A DNA stretch of 21,391 bases from Caldilinea sp. CFX5 (GTDB taxonomy: Bacteria; Chloroflexota; Anaerolineae; Caldilineales; Caldilineaceae): positions 1-21,391 of the forward strand of contig QWII01000144.1 of NCBI GenBank assembly GCA_021405325.1. Reading direction: 5' to 3'. A program made the position numbers and the translations under genes. The stretch's first letter is position 1. Each line of letters opens with the position of its first letter. The notes under the pieces are model-generated. The model searched no databases. It was not told where the DNA came from and saw only the letters and a list, made by a program, of their open reading frames with translations. This document shows positions 1-6,733 of the stretch, piece after piece.

Positions 1-76
1 CGCTGTCGCCTTCATAGATGTAGTAAGGGGCCGGCCAATCTTCGCCTTGGGACGGTACGTACTCATTTGCGTTCAT
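1..76 (-). CDS. Partial CDS, N-terminus of a hypothetical protein
   Basis: Only the first 25 codons lie in the window; the rest runs off the left edge. The ATG (complement of 74-76) is preceded by a good Shine-Dalgarno sequence, GAAGGAG (about 87-93), roughly ten bases upstream, which supports a real start. The visible N-terminus is MNANEYVPSQGEDWPAPYYI. It is polar, rich in Tyr and Pro, and has no signal peptide. I do not recognise a family. The gap of more than 200 bases to the next minus-strand gene, with a large hairpin in it, suggests a separate transcript. Confidence 0.6.
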   Translation of the reverse strand, partial: MNANEYVPSQGEDWPAPYYIYEGDS

Positions 77-210
77 GATCGATTCACTCCTTCTCTGGCG
101 CATAGGCGCTATTCGCCTGGGAAGCAGTATACCACAAATCGGCTAGAAAGAATAGCATGGCGTTAATTTCCTATCCAAAGCCGCAGCAAATTTGTGCCAG
201 TTAACTTTAA

Positions 211-294
211 CTACTTCCGTGTTCCTTCTATCCGTGTTTAATCCTTTATGGTTGTCCTAACGACTAAACACAGATAGAAGGAACACGGAAGTAG
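211..294. repeat. Long intergenic hairpin, 30-bp arms
   Basis: The arms 211-240 and 265-294 are reverse complements at 29 of 30 positions, with a 24-base loop. The hairpin starts 10 bases past the stop of the 78-aa gene and lies upstream of the partial gene at the left edge. Neither side has a T-run, so it is not a classical Rho-independent terminator. The inner words ctatccgtgt (228-237) and aacacagatag (267-277) recur at 13924-13933 and 13863-13873, inside the spacer between the two coiled-coil genes. This suggests a dispersed repeat family. Apart from this hairpin, I see nothing in the 77-304 gap except the ribosome-binding site of the partial gene. Confidence 0.85.
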
Positions 295-304
295 CGATAG
301 CCGA

Positions 305-541
305 CTACTGCGCTTCCCAGCGAATGTCCATGTCTTCCCGGTCGCCTAACGCCTGGCGCAAGAGGGCAACCAACGCCGGATCAGCGCCGCGCTGTTCAAA
401 CATGTCGATGGTGGTCGGGTTGAGATAATAATCCTGGTCGTCGCCCCCTTCTTCTTCCAATTGGGCGCGCAGGAAGGCGAGTTGATCTTCACTAACATTG
501 CCGAGGTGAACGCCGGATTGGGCATCAAATAAGCGAATCAT
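305..541 (-). CDS. Small acidic hypothetical protein (78 aa)
   Basis: A short, strongly acidic soluble protein. It begins MIRLFDAQSGVHLGNVSEDQ and has an acidic middle (EEEGGDDQDYYL). A helical C-terminal half follows, with the pattern GADPALVALLRQALGDRE. It has no signal peptide or membrane segment. A clear Shine-Dalgarno AGGAG lies seven bases before the ATG, so the start is secure. From memory, similar 75-80 aa proteins occur in cyanobacteria and Chloroflexi and are sometimes given doubtful enzyme names; nothing here supports an enzymatic role. It is divergent from the oligogalacturonate-lyase-like gene and is followed by a 30-bp-arm hairpin. Function unknown. Confidence 0.8.
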   Translation of the reverse strand: MIRLFDAQSGVHLGNVSEDQLAFLRAQLEEEGGDDQDYYLNPTTIDMFEQRGADPALVALLRQALGDREDMDIRWEAQ

Positions 542-570
542 AGGTCACTCCTGTTATTGTAGAATGTTGC

Positions 571-618
571 GATTGGTTGGGTCTGGCCCTTTGATCTTGG
601 GCCGAGTCCAACCAAAAA
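571..618 (+). promoter_or_regulatory. Imperfect palindrome in the leader of the Ogl-like gene
   Basis: TTGGTTGG (573-580) pairs with CCAACCAA (608-615), and inside it GGCCC (585-589) pairs with GGGCC (599-603), leaving a 9-base loop. It lies between the divergent 78-aa gene and the ATG at 672. It could be an operator or a 5' leader hairpin. Its presence argues against starting the downstream protein at the earlier ATG (564). No regulator gene is in the window, so its function is open. Confidence 0.4.
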
Positions 619-671
619 TCAGTCAGGTACACACCAAAGGCAGAAAACTGCTAGAAATCAATGAGGCAACA

Positions 672-1775
672 ATGGCAAAAGGACAACGCTACCCCGCCGA
701 AGCGCAGTGGCTGGTCGATGAACGCACCGGCGCACGCATCCGGCAAATCACCAATCACCCATCCGTTCACCACCACCCCTTTTTCATGATCCCAGCCTAT
801 GACGACGCCATGCGCTGGTTGATCTTCGCCGCCGAACGCACTGGCAGCCCCCAACTCTTTGCCGAAGAACGGGCGACCGGCGACCTGATCCAACTCACCG
901 ACCGACCTGACCTGGGCGATTGGTCGATCCACCCGTCGCGGGATGGGCGCTACGTCTATTTCACAGCGGGAACTGGTGGCTGGCGCGTCAATATTGCAAC
1001 ACAAGAGGAAGAACAACTGGTTGACTTTGCCGCATTGGCCGCGGCCACCGGCGCTGTCGCCATGCGTGAACAGGGCATGGTCGCCGCCGCGATGGGAACG
1101 ACCGCGCTCAGTCACAATGACCGCTACTGGGCGGTTAAATTCAATGCCGGTAAGGATGCTTGTCTGGCGATTGTCGATACAGCCAGCGGCAAGAGTGAGA
1201 TTATCCTACGTCGCGACACCGTGGCACACATCCAATTCTGCCCCGATGATGACAACTTGCTCTTCTACGCCGGGCCGCTGACGGATCGGGTCTGGGTCAT
1301 CAACCGAGATGGCAGTAACAACCATCGTCTTTACCAGCGCACACCGGGCGAATGGATCACCCATGAAACCTGGATTCCCGGCACACGCGAGTTGGCCTTT
1401 GTCGATTGGCCTAAGGGTGTGCGCTGCATCCAGGTTGGCACCGGCGTCGAACGGCGGGTTACGTCCTTCAACGCCTGGCACCCAGTCTGCAACCGCACCG
1501 GAACCTTGATGATCGCCGACACCAACTTCCCCGACATCGGCCTGCAACTCTTTGACCCACGCGATGGCGTCGGCGCGCCTAAGACGGTCTGTTATCCCGA
1601 AGCGTCCAGCATGGGCGAACACTGGGCTGGTCCCTTCCCCTATGACAAAGGGCCGATCTCCGTCTATGCGCCGCAACATACCCATCCCCACCCCTCGTTT
1701 TCGCCTGATAGCCGTTTTGCCGTTTACACGAGTGATCGCACCGGCTACGCTCAACTCTATGAGGTTGAACTGTAA
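672..1775 (+). CDS. Oligogalacturonate lyase family protein (beta-propeller)
   Basis: Related to oligogalacturonate lyase, which cleaves unsaturated di- and trigalacturonate from pectin breakdown in the cytoplasm. The 367-aa product begins MAKGQRYPAEAQW, like known family members, and has propeller-blade strands throughout (for example SFSPDSRFAVYTSDRTG near the C-terminus). A QxxHxH motif (Gln335, His338, His340 in QHTHPHP) plus His270 (NAWHP) matches the spacing I recall for the Mn-binding Gln and three His of the Yersinia enzyme. The metal site therefore looks intact. An in-frame ATG at 564 would add 36 residues, but it has no ribosome-binding site and reads through a palindrome; the ATG at 672 follows GAGG and fits the family length. 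Two genes in the same direction follow. The true substrate could be another uronate oligomer. Confidence 0.8.
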   Translation: MAKGQRYPAEAQWLVDERTGARIRQITNHPSVHHHPFFMIPAYDDAMRWLIFAAERTGSPQLFAEERATGDLIQLTDRPDLGDWSIHPSRDGRYVYFTAGTGGWRVNIATQEEEQLVDFAALAAATGAVAMREQGMVAAAMGTTALSHNDRYWAVKFNAGKDACLAIVDTASGKSEIILRRDTVAHIQFCPDDDNLLFYAGPLTDRVWVINRDGSNNHRLYQRTPGEWITHETWIPGTRELAFVDWPKGVRCIQVGTGVERRVTSFNAWHPVCNRTGTLMIADTNFPDIGLQLFDPRDGVGAPKTVCYPEASSMGEHWAGPFPYDKGPISVYAPQHTHPHPSFSPDSRFAVYTSDRTGYAQLYEVEL

Positions 1776-1784
1776 CTTTGCTCG

Positions 1785-1841
1785 TTCCGCCGCACCCGAA
1801 GGGTTCCCGCCGGCGGAATGCCGACTGGACGCTCCGCGTCC
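1785..1841 (+). repeat. Two adjacent stem-loops between the Ogl-like and oxidoreductase genes
   Basis: First stem: TTCCGCCG (1785-1792) with CGGCGGAA (1811-1818), containing a small ACCC-gaa-GGGT hairpin. Second stem: GGACGC (1827-1832) with GCGTCC (1836-1841), a perfect 6-bp stem with a 3-base loop. No T-run follows, so the pair may mark an mRNA processing or stability site in a polycistronic transcript rather than a terminator. Confidence 0.5.
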
Positions 1842-1874
1842 CTATACGCAAAAAGCTAGAATAAGGAAGGTTTT

Positions 1875-3131
1875 ATGAGCCTCAACCCGCCCCTTGACAT
1901 TGCCCTTATCGGCACGGGCAACCGCGCCCAAACCCAATACGCCCCGCTCTTTGAAGCGCTCAAACCCTGGGTGCGCCTGGTGGCCGTCTGTGATCCAGTG
2001 AAAGAAAATGTGGAAGCGATGGCCGACCGGCTTGATGTGGCGGCGTTCACTTCCGTGCGCGAACTGGTGAAAGCGCGACCGATGGAAGCAGCCCTCATCG
2101 TCGCGCCCATTGACATTCATCACGCTGTCTCCTGCTATCTCATGAGCCACGGCATTCATTGCCATGTCGAAACGAGCATGTGCAACCTGCTGATGCAAGG
2201 GCAGGAGATGGTCAAGACGGCCCACGACAATAAGGTCATCCTCCGCATTGCCGAAAACTTTTTCCGCTTCCCCTTTGATCGCATCGCCAAGAAGATCGAC
2301 GAAACCGGTTTTCTAGGCGAGGTCAAGCGGCTGATGTGTATCCATGACCACACCGGCTATCACGACAACTCGCGCTGGATCTACTTCTTTGGCGCGCACC
2401 CAACCTACGTTCAGTCGATCCACCACACCATGCCGGTCATTGCGCACAACGAGTCAGCCCATCGACGGCACAGCAGTGAAACCTTCCGCGCCCACTTTTT
2501 CACCTTTCCCGGTGACAAGCTGGTGATCGATCAAGCCGCCAACATCAAAGGGTTATTAGGCCGTTACCCGCGCCCTGGTTATACGGAAATCGACGGCGCG
2601 CGTGGTACAATTGTCCGGCAGGCGACCGACCAGAGCAACCCCAACCGCCACTGGCACGCCACCGCCGAAGTGCGCTACAGTTCCGATGCCGTCCTCGACA
2701 CCAAAGCGGCGGCGGATCAGATTTTCCCGATTCAGCACCACGGCGAAGATGGCTGGTGGATCGCCACCTACGTTGATCTGCCAGTGGGCCGGGTTGAATA
2801 CAAAAACCCCTTCCCCAAACCGACCGGCGGCGAAAAGCTCCACGAAACGCGCGACTACTACAACGCCGCCATCATGGATCACATTGTCGATTTTGCCCAG
2901 GCGGTGCGCGGTGTCAAACCCTCCGAATATACCGATGCCGACGCGCTCATGGCCATGATGATGGAAGTGGGTTGTCGCGAATCGTCGCTGCAAGAGGGCA
3001 AACGGTTGGCGCTGCCCTTAACCGGCGATCTCGAATCGGAAAACGAAGTGCGCATGGCCCTGCGGGTGAAACATGGCGTCGATCCGATGGATATTGAAGG
3101 TATGTTAGAGCGCGCCATTCCTAGACCATAA
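1875..3131 (+). CDS. Gfo/Idh/MocA family oxidoreductase, EKP motif altered
   Basis: A 418-aa NAD(P)-dependent sugar or sugar-acid oxidoreductase of the Gfo/Idh/MocA family. The N-terminal Rossmann fold shows GTGNRA (residues 13-18) after a hydrophobic strand, with an acidic residue ending the next strand (VAVCD, 36-40). The central alpha/beta domain contains ENFFRFPFD. The usual EKP motif near residue 99, whose Lys takes part in catalysis, reads E99-T100-S101 here (HVETSM), so normal dehydrogenase chemistry is doubtful. The C-terminal half is large and rich in His and Trp. AAGGAAGG lies four bases before the ATG. Clustering with the Ogl-like gene suggests work on uronate-derived or glycoside substrates, possibly by a redox-assisted elimination or a binding role; this is inference. 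Confidence 0.85.
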   Translation: MSLNPPLDIALIGTGNRAQTQYAPLFEALKPWVRLVAVCDPVKENVEAMADRLDVAAFTSVRELVKARPMEAALIVAPIDIHHAVSCYLMSHGIHCHVETSMCNLLMQGQEMVKTAHDNKVILRIAENFFRFPFDRIAKKIDETGFLGEVKRLMCIHDHTGYHDNSRWIYFFGAHPTYVQSIHHTMPVIAHNESAHRRHSSETFRAHFFTFPGDKLVIDQAANIKGLLGRYPRPGYTEIDGARGTIVRQATDQSNPNRHWHATAEVRYSSDAVLDTKAAADQIFPIQHHGEDGWWIATYVDLPVGRVEYKNPFPKPTGGEKLHETRDYYNAAIMDHIVDFAQAVRGVKPSEYTDADALMAMMMEVGCRESSLQEGKRLALPLTGDLESENEVRMALRVKHGVDPMDIEGMLERAIPRP

Positions 3132-3146
3132 TCGAAAGAAGCAAAC

Positions 3147-3758
3147 ATGATGACATCAACAAACGCCACGGATAGTTTTACTGCCGTCGCAATTGCGATC
3201 ACCGATCGCCGCACCATTAAACAATTTTTGCCCGAACCGGTCGCCCCCGCCACCCTTGCCCAACTGATCGACCTGGCGGTTTGGGCGCCGAATCATCGCC
3301 TCAACGAACCGTGGCGCTTTTATGTGCTGACCGGCGATGCTCGCCGCCGGCTGGGTGACATTGCCGCCGCTATCACCACCGCCAAAGTCGGCGCAGCCGG
3401 TGGCGACCCGGCGGTGACAGCGCGCAAAGCCAGTGAGGCCGCTGCTGCTTGGTCGAGCGTCCCGTCTTTGCTCTTTGTGACGATGGTGGGCGATCCCAAC
3501 CCGGAGATCGATTTGGAGAACTATGGCGCGGTCTGCTGTGCGATCCAGAATTTCACATTGGCGGCTCATGCGCTGGGTATTGGCACTTCGTGGAGTAGCG
3601 GCGCTGTAGCGGCTGCGCCGGATTTGTTAACCCTGGTGGGCGCTGGCGCAAACGAACGCATGGTGGGCTTGCTGCGTGTTGGTTATCTCGACCCGGCGCT
3701 GGCATCGCCCAAAAGCCGACGCACACCGGGCGCGACCTTCACGCGCTGGGTTGAATAA
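3147..3758 (+). CDS. Nitroreductase family protein (FMN-dependent)
   Basis: A 203-aa member of the nitroreductase fold, which normally binds FMN as a homodimer and reduces nitro compounds, quinones or flavin-like substrates with NAD(P)H. Family signatures are visible. RRTIKQF near the N-terminus supplies the phosphate-binding Arg. APNHRLNEPWRF is the typical helix and loop next to the flavin. ENYGAVCCAIQNFTLAAHAL followed by GIGTSW is the usual dimer-interface helix and flavin loop. It resembles the YdjA-like subgroup. It starts 15 bases after the oxidoreductase stop, so it is probably co-transcribed, but its ribosome-binding site is weak (AGAAG). The substrate cannot be told from sequence. 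Confidence 0.88.
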   Translation: MMTSTNATDSFTAVAIAITDRRTIKQFLPEPVAPATLAQLIDLAVWAPNHRLNEPWRFYVLTGDARRRLGDIAAAITTAKVGAAGGDPAVTARKASEAAAAWSSVPSLLFVTMVGDPNPEIDLENYGAVCCAIQNFTLAAHALGIGTSWSSGAVAAAPDLLTLVGAGANERMVGLLRVGYLDPALASPKSRRTPGATFTRWVE

Positions 3759-3768
3759 GGGCTTGCCC

Positions 3769-3841
3769 GTCCCGTAGGGGCGCTTGAGTTTAGGGGTAAG
3801 AGGAGAATGTTCTTCTCTAAACTCAACCGTCCCTACGGGAC
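3769..3841 (+). repeat. Hairpin repeat family, copy 1
   Basis: The arms 3769-3793 (GTCCCGTAGGGGCGCTTGAG then TTTAG) and 3817-3841 match at 23 of 25 positions. Inner bases AGAGGAGAA / TTCTTCTCT continue the pairing almost to the tip, so the whole 73-base element folds as one rod. It starts 10 bases after the nitroreductase stop. A second copy, on the other strand, is at 8249-8321. It is followed by AAAA rather than a T-run. Confidence 0.9.
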
Positions 3842-3880
3842 AAAAGCAATTCATGAACAGTTACAGCTTCTGCGAGAGTT

Positions 3881-3891
3881 TGGTATATAAT
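3881..3891 (+). promoter_or_regulatory. Putative -10 region of the acyl-CoA synthetase gene
   Basis: TGGTATATAAT contains a perfect TATAAT (3886-3891), about 50 bases before the ATG at 3944. No good -35 box is visible at the right distance. The preceding TGG places an alternative hexamer TATATA (3884-3889) in extended -10 context. It sits after the hairpin at 3769-3841, which separates this gene from the upstream operon. Confidence 0.45.
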
Positions 3892-3943
3892 GGGGTGATC
3901 GGCTCCCTTCCCTATGCAGTACCATTCAACCAGGAGGCAACCT

Positions 3944-5632
3944 ATGCAAGCAGCAGCGGCATTTCTTCAAGCGCGCGATTTTTTATTGACTCATCGCACT
4001 GATTACACGACAGCCTACCGTGACTTCCGCTGGCCCCAGTTACAGGAATTTAACTGGGCGCTCGACTATTTTGACCCCTATGCTCAGGGGAATCAGCAAC
4101 CGGCGCTCTGGATTGTCAACGAGAGCGGCGAGGAGGTGCGACGCAGCTATGCCGAGATGAGCCGCCGCTCTAACCAGGTTGCCAACTTTTTGCATAGCCA
4201 AGGGGTGCAGCGCGGGGATCGGGTCTTGGTCATGTTGCCGAATGTGTTGCCGCTCTGGGAGGTGACGCTGGCTGCGCTCAAGTTGGGCGTCGTCATTTCG
4301 CCAGCCACTACGCTCCTGACCGTAGCCGACCTGCAAGATCGGGTGGTGCGCGGCGGCATTCGCCATGTCATCGCCGACCAGAGCAGCGTCGAAAAAGTGA
4401 ATCAACTGACCGGGCTGGCGACCCGCATTGTTTGCGGCGGCGCAGCCCCTGGTTGGGTTGCTTATACCGAAAGCGATCAGGCATCAACCACCTTTACCCC
4501 GGATGGCCCGACCCAAGCCAACGACCCGTTCCTGCTCTACTTCACCTCCGGCACGACGGCGCAACCAAAGATGGTTCTGCACACCCACCAAAGCTATCCG
4601 GTTGGTCATCTCTCCACCCTCTACTGGATCGGGCTGCAAGAAGGCGACATTCATTACAACGTCAGTTCGCCGGGGTGGGCCAAACATGCCTGGAGCAGTT
4701 TCTTTGCGCCTTGGAATGCCGGTGCTTGTATCTTTGTCTATAACTATGCCCGCTTTGATGCCAAGAAGGTGTTAAACGCGCTGGTGCAATATGGCGTCAC
4801 TACACTGTGTGCGCCGCCGACGGTCTGGCGTTTGTTGATTTTGGAAGAGTTGACCAGCTACCCAGTTAAATTGCGCGAAGTGGTCAGCGCGGGTGAACCG
4901 TTAAACCCGGAAGTGATAGAGCGCGTGCAGGCAGCTTGGGGCGTGACCATCCGCGACGGCTACGGTCAAACGGAAACCACAGCACAGATCGGCAACACGC
5001 CGGGCCAACCGGTCAAGTTAGGAGCTGTGGGGCGACCGCTGCCGGGTTATGAAATTGTTCTGTTGGATGGAGATGGCAACCACGCCAACGATGGCGAAAT
5101 CACACTCCGCCTCCACCCACGTCCGCTGGGGGTGATGGCCGAGTATGCCGATAGTGCGGAACGAACCGCGGCAGCGCTGGGTGGCGAATACTACCACACT
5201 TCCGACACGGCCACATGCGACGCTGACGGCTACTACTGGTACGTAGGCCGCACCGACGACGTTTTCAAAAGCGCCGACTACCGGGTCAGCCCCTTCGAGC
5301 TGGAAAGCGCGCTGATCGAGCATGAACTGGTGGCCGAGGCGGCGGTGGTGCCTAGTCCTGATCCTGTGCGCTTGAGTGTGCCGAAAGCCTACGTAGTACT
5401 GAAGCCCGGTGTTGAACCCAATCGCGCCGCCGCGTTGGCGCTGTTCCAATTCACACGGACACGGCTGGCCCCCTACCTGCGCATCCGCCGCTTGGAATTT
5501 TATGAGCTGCCCAAGACCATTTCGGGAAAAATTCGGCGCGTCCAGTTGCGTGGCCGCGAAGCTGAATTACAAGCCAGCCGCACCCGTGGCGCGTATGAGT
5601 TCTGGGAAGAAGATTTTGCTGAACTAAAATGA
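3944..5632 (+). CDS. Acyl-CoA synthetase, medium-chain/aromatic acid CoA ligase type
   Basis: A 562-aa ANL-superfamily enzyme that activates a carboxylic acid with ATP and joins it to CoA. The phosphate-binding loop YFTSGTTAQPK is at about residues 199-209, and the region after it (SSPGWAKHAWSSFF) is typical of the medium-chain acyl-CoA synthetase branch. Motif DGYGQTETT is at about 338-346. YYHTSDTA and GRTDDVFKSADYRVSP form the hinge and adenylate-binding region. The C-terminal PKTISGKIRR carries the catalytic Lys529. All key residues are present. The start at 3944 is chosen because AGGAGG (3932-3937) lies six bases before it; the ATG at 3914 has no such site. It has its own promoter-like element and ends at a perfect hairpin, so it is probably monocistronic. 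Substrate (fatty, benzoate-like or branched acid) is undetermined. Confidence 0.9.
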   Translation: MQAAAAFLQARDFLLTHRTDYTTAYRDFRWPQLQEFNWALDYFDPYAQGNQQPALWIVNESGEEVRRSYAEMSRRSNQVANFLHSQGVQRGDRVLVMLPNVLPLWEVTLAALKLGVVISPATTLLTVADLQDRVVRGGIRHVIADQSSVEKVNQLTGLATRIVCGGAAPGWVAYTESDQASTTFTPDGPTQANDPFLLYFTSGTTAQPKMVLHTHQSYPVGHLSTLYWIGLQEGDIHYNVSSPGWAKHAWSSFFAPWNAGACIFVYNYARFDAKKVLNALVQYGVTTLCAPPTVWRLLILEELTSYPVKLREVVSAGEPLNPEVIERVQAAWGVTIRDGYGQTETTAQIGNTPGQPVKLGAVGRPLPGYEIVLLDGDGNHANDGEITLRLHPRPLGVMAEYADSAERTAAALGGEYYHTSDTATCDADGYYWYVGRTDDVFKSADYRVSPFELESALIEHELVAEAAVVPSPDPVRLSVPKAYVVLKPGVEPNRAAALALFQFTRTRLAPYLRIRRLEFYELPKTISGKIRRVQLRGREAELQASRTRGAYEFWEEDFAELK

Positions 5633-5654
5633 AAATAAGGACACCCTGATTGAG

Positions 5655-5715
5655 CCGCTCGTAGCCGGTCCGTGACCGGCGGCCCCATCGCCGGTCACGG
5701 ACCGGCTACGAGCGG
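5655..5715. terminator. Perfect 26-bp hairpin between convergent genes
   Basis: The arms 5655-5680 and 5690-5715 are perfectly complementary, with a 9-base loop (5681-5689). The hairpin lies 22 bases after the acyl-CoA synthetase stop and 13 bases from the end of the convergent short-chain dehydrogenase. The position fits a bidirectional transcription end, but neither side has a T-run, so classical Rho-independent termination is not shown. It could equally be a dispersed hairpin repeat. Confidence 0.7.
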
Positions 5716-5728
5716 GCTGAGTCGTCAA

Positions 5729-6550
5729 TTATTCTGTTGTCAGAAACTGCACAACCGCTTGCGGGGCCATTGCCATCAAGCCGCCGTCCACCGGCAGCAC
5801 GACGCCGGTGATCCAGCGTGCTTCGTCGCTGGCAAGGAAGAGCGCGGCCCAGGCTATATCCCAGGCGTCGCCCTCGGTGCCGAGGGGGGCGGCTTTGCGG
5901 CGCAGGTCACGCATCTCGCCTTCGACGCGACCGGCCACCATCGAAGAATAGATCATCCCTGGCGCAATACAGTTGACTCGCACCCCTTCGCGCCCGTGGT
6001 GGAGCGCCATGTTGTGGGTGAGGGAAATGACGCCACTCTTGGAGACGGCGTAGGGTGCATTGTTCCAGAGACCAGGCCGAATGCCATCGACTGACGCCAC
6101 GTTGATAATCGCGCCGCCACCCCGTTTCACCATCTGCGGAATGGCGTGCTTGCTGGCTAGTACCATGCTCTTGAGGTTAATCGCCATCACCTGATCCCAG
6201 GCGCTTTCCTCCACCTCGGTGACTTTGCCGTTGCCGCTCACGCCCACATTGTTGAAGAGCAGATCGACGCCACCAAAGTGATCGACAGCCGCCGCGACAA
6301 GCGCTTGGCAATCGGCTTCTTTACTCACATCGGCTGGAAAAACTTCAGCGACGCCGTCTTCGGCCAGAATGGTTTGGCGGGTTGTTTCGGCATTGGTCAG
6401 ATTGAGATCGGCCAGGAGAACCTGTGCGCCCTCTCTGGCAAAAAGAATGGCCGTGGCTTGGCCTGTGCCGACGGCGGGGCCGCGTGTGCCGGCTCCGGTG
6501 ATAATGGCGACTTTGTTCTGTAAACGGGGCGGTCTGGTCGGTTTGTCCAT
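5729..6550 (-). CDS. Short-chain dehydrogenase/reductase (SDR)
   Basis: A 273-aa classical SDR that oxidises or reduces an alcohol/ketone with NAD(P)H. The cofactor loop reads TGAGTRGPAVGTGQ, a lengthened version of the usual TGxxxGxG. Asp after the second strand (LLADLN) favours NAD(H). NNVG, the active-site Asn (MAINLK), Ser153 (INVASVDG) and Tyr167/Lys171 (YAVSK) complete the catalytic set. The C-terminus GVVLPVDGGL is typical. The ATG at 6550 is chosen because it leaves the usual short lead before the first strand; an in-frame ATG at 6607 would add 19 unsupported residues, and neither has a convincing ribosome-binding site. It is divergent from the MFS transporter gene. The substrate is unknown. 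Confidence 0.87.
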   Translation of the reverse strand: MDKPTRPPRLQNKVAIITGAGTRGPAVGTGQATAILFAREGAQVLLADLNLTNAETTRQTILAEDGVAEVFPADVSKEADCQALVAAAVDHFGGVDLLFNNVGVSGNGKVTEVEESAWDQVMAINLKSMVLASKHAIPQMVKRGGGAIINVASVDGIRPGLWNNAPYAVSKSGVISLTHNMALHHGREGVRVNCIAPGMIYSSMVAGRVEGEMRDLRRKAAPLGTEGDAWDIAWAALFLASDEARWITGVVLPVDGGLMAMAPQAVVQFLTTE

Positions 6551-6647
6551 AGGGTCTGCAATTCTGTTGGGTATGGGCGGTTCAACAATGGATTGCCATT
6601 GTATCATGCCTTTTCTGGCAGCAAAAAGGGCAGCAGGCGGCGGGATG

Positions 6648-6656
6648 TGGTATACT
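6648..6656 (+). promoter_or_regulatory. Extended -10 promoter of the MFS gene
   Basis: TGGTATACT forms an extended -10 element (TGn plus TATACT), about 78 bases before the ATG at 6734. No good -35 box is seen, which is acceptable for extended -10 promoters. It lies in the divergent gap (6551-6733) between the SDR and transporter genes. Confidence 0.45.
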
Positions 6657-6733
6657 CAGCTTTCTGCACTACAGTTGGTAGGCAGGCGCAACCGGACAAT
6701 TTGTCCACCAACAACACTAGAGACAGGCTATTC

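Noticed and set aside
564..671. Longer N-terminus for the Ogl-like protein starting at 564
   Set aside because: No ribosome-binding site; the added residues read through a palindrome and do not match the family start, which fits MAKG at 672.
651..1754. Minus-strand open frames across the Ogl-like gene
   Set aside because: The plus frame has family motifs and a plausible metal site; the minus frames have none.
3769..5715. Intergenic hairpins as classical Rho-independent terminators
   Set aside because: None is followed by a T-run on the relevant strand; termination by another mechanism remains possible.
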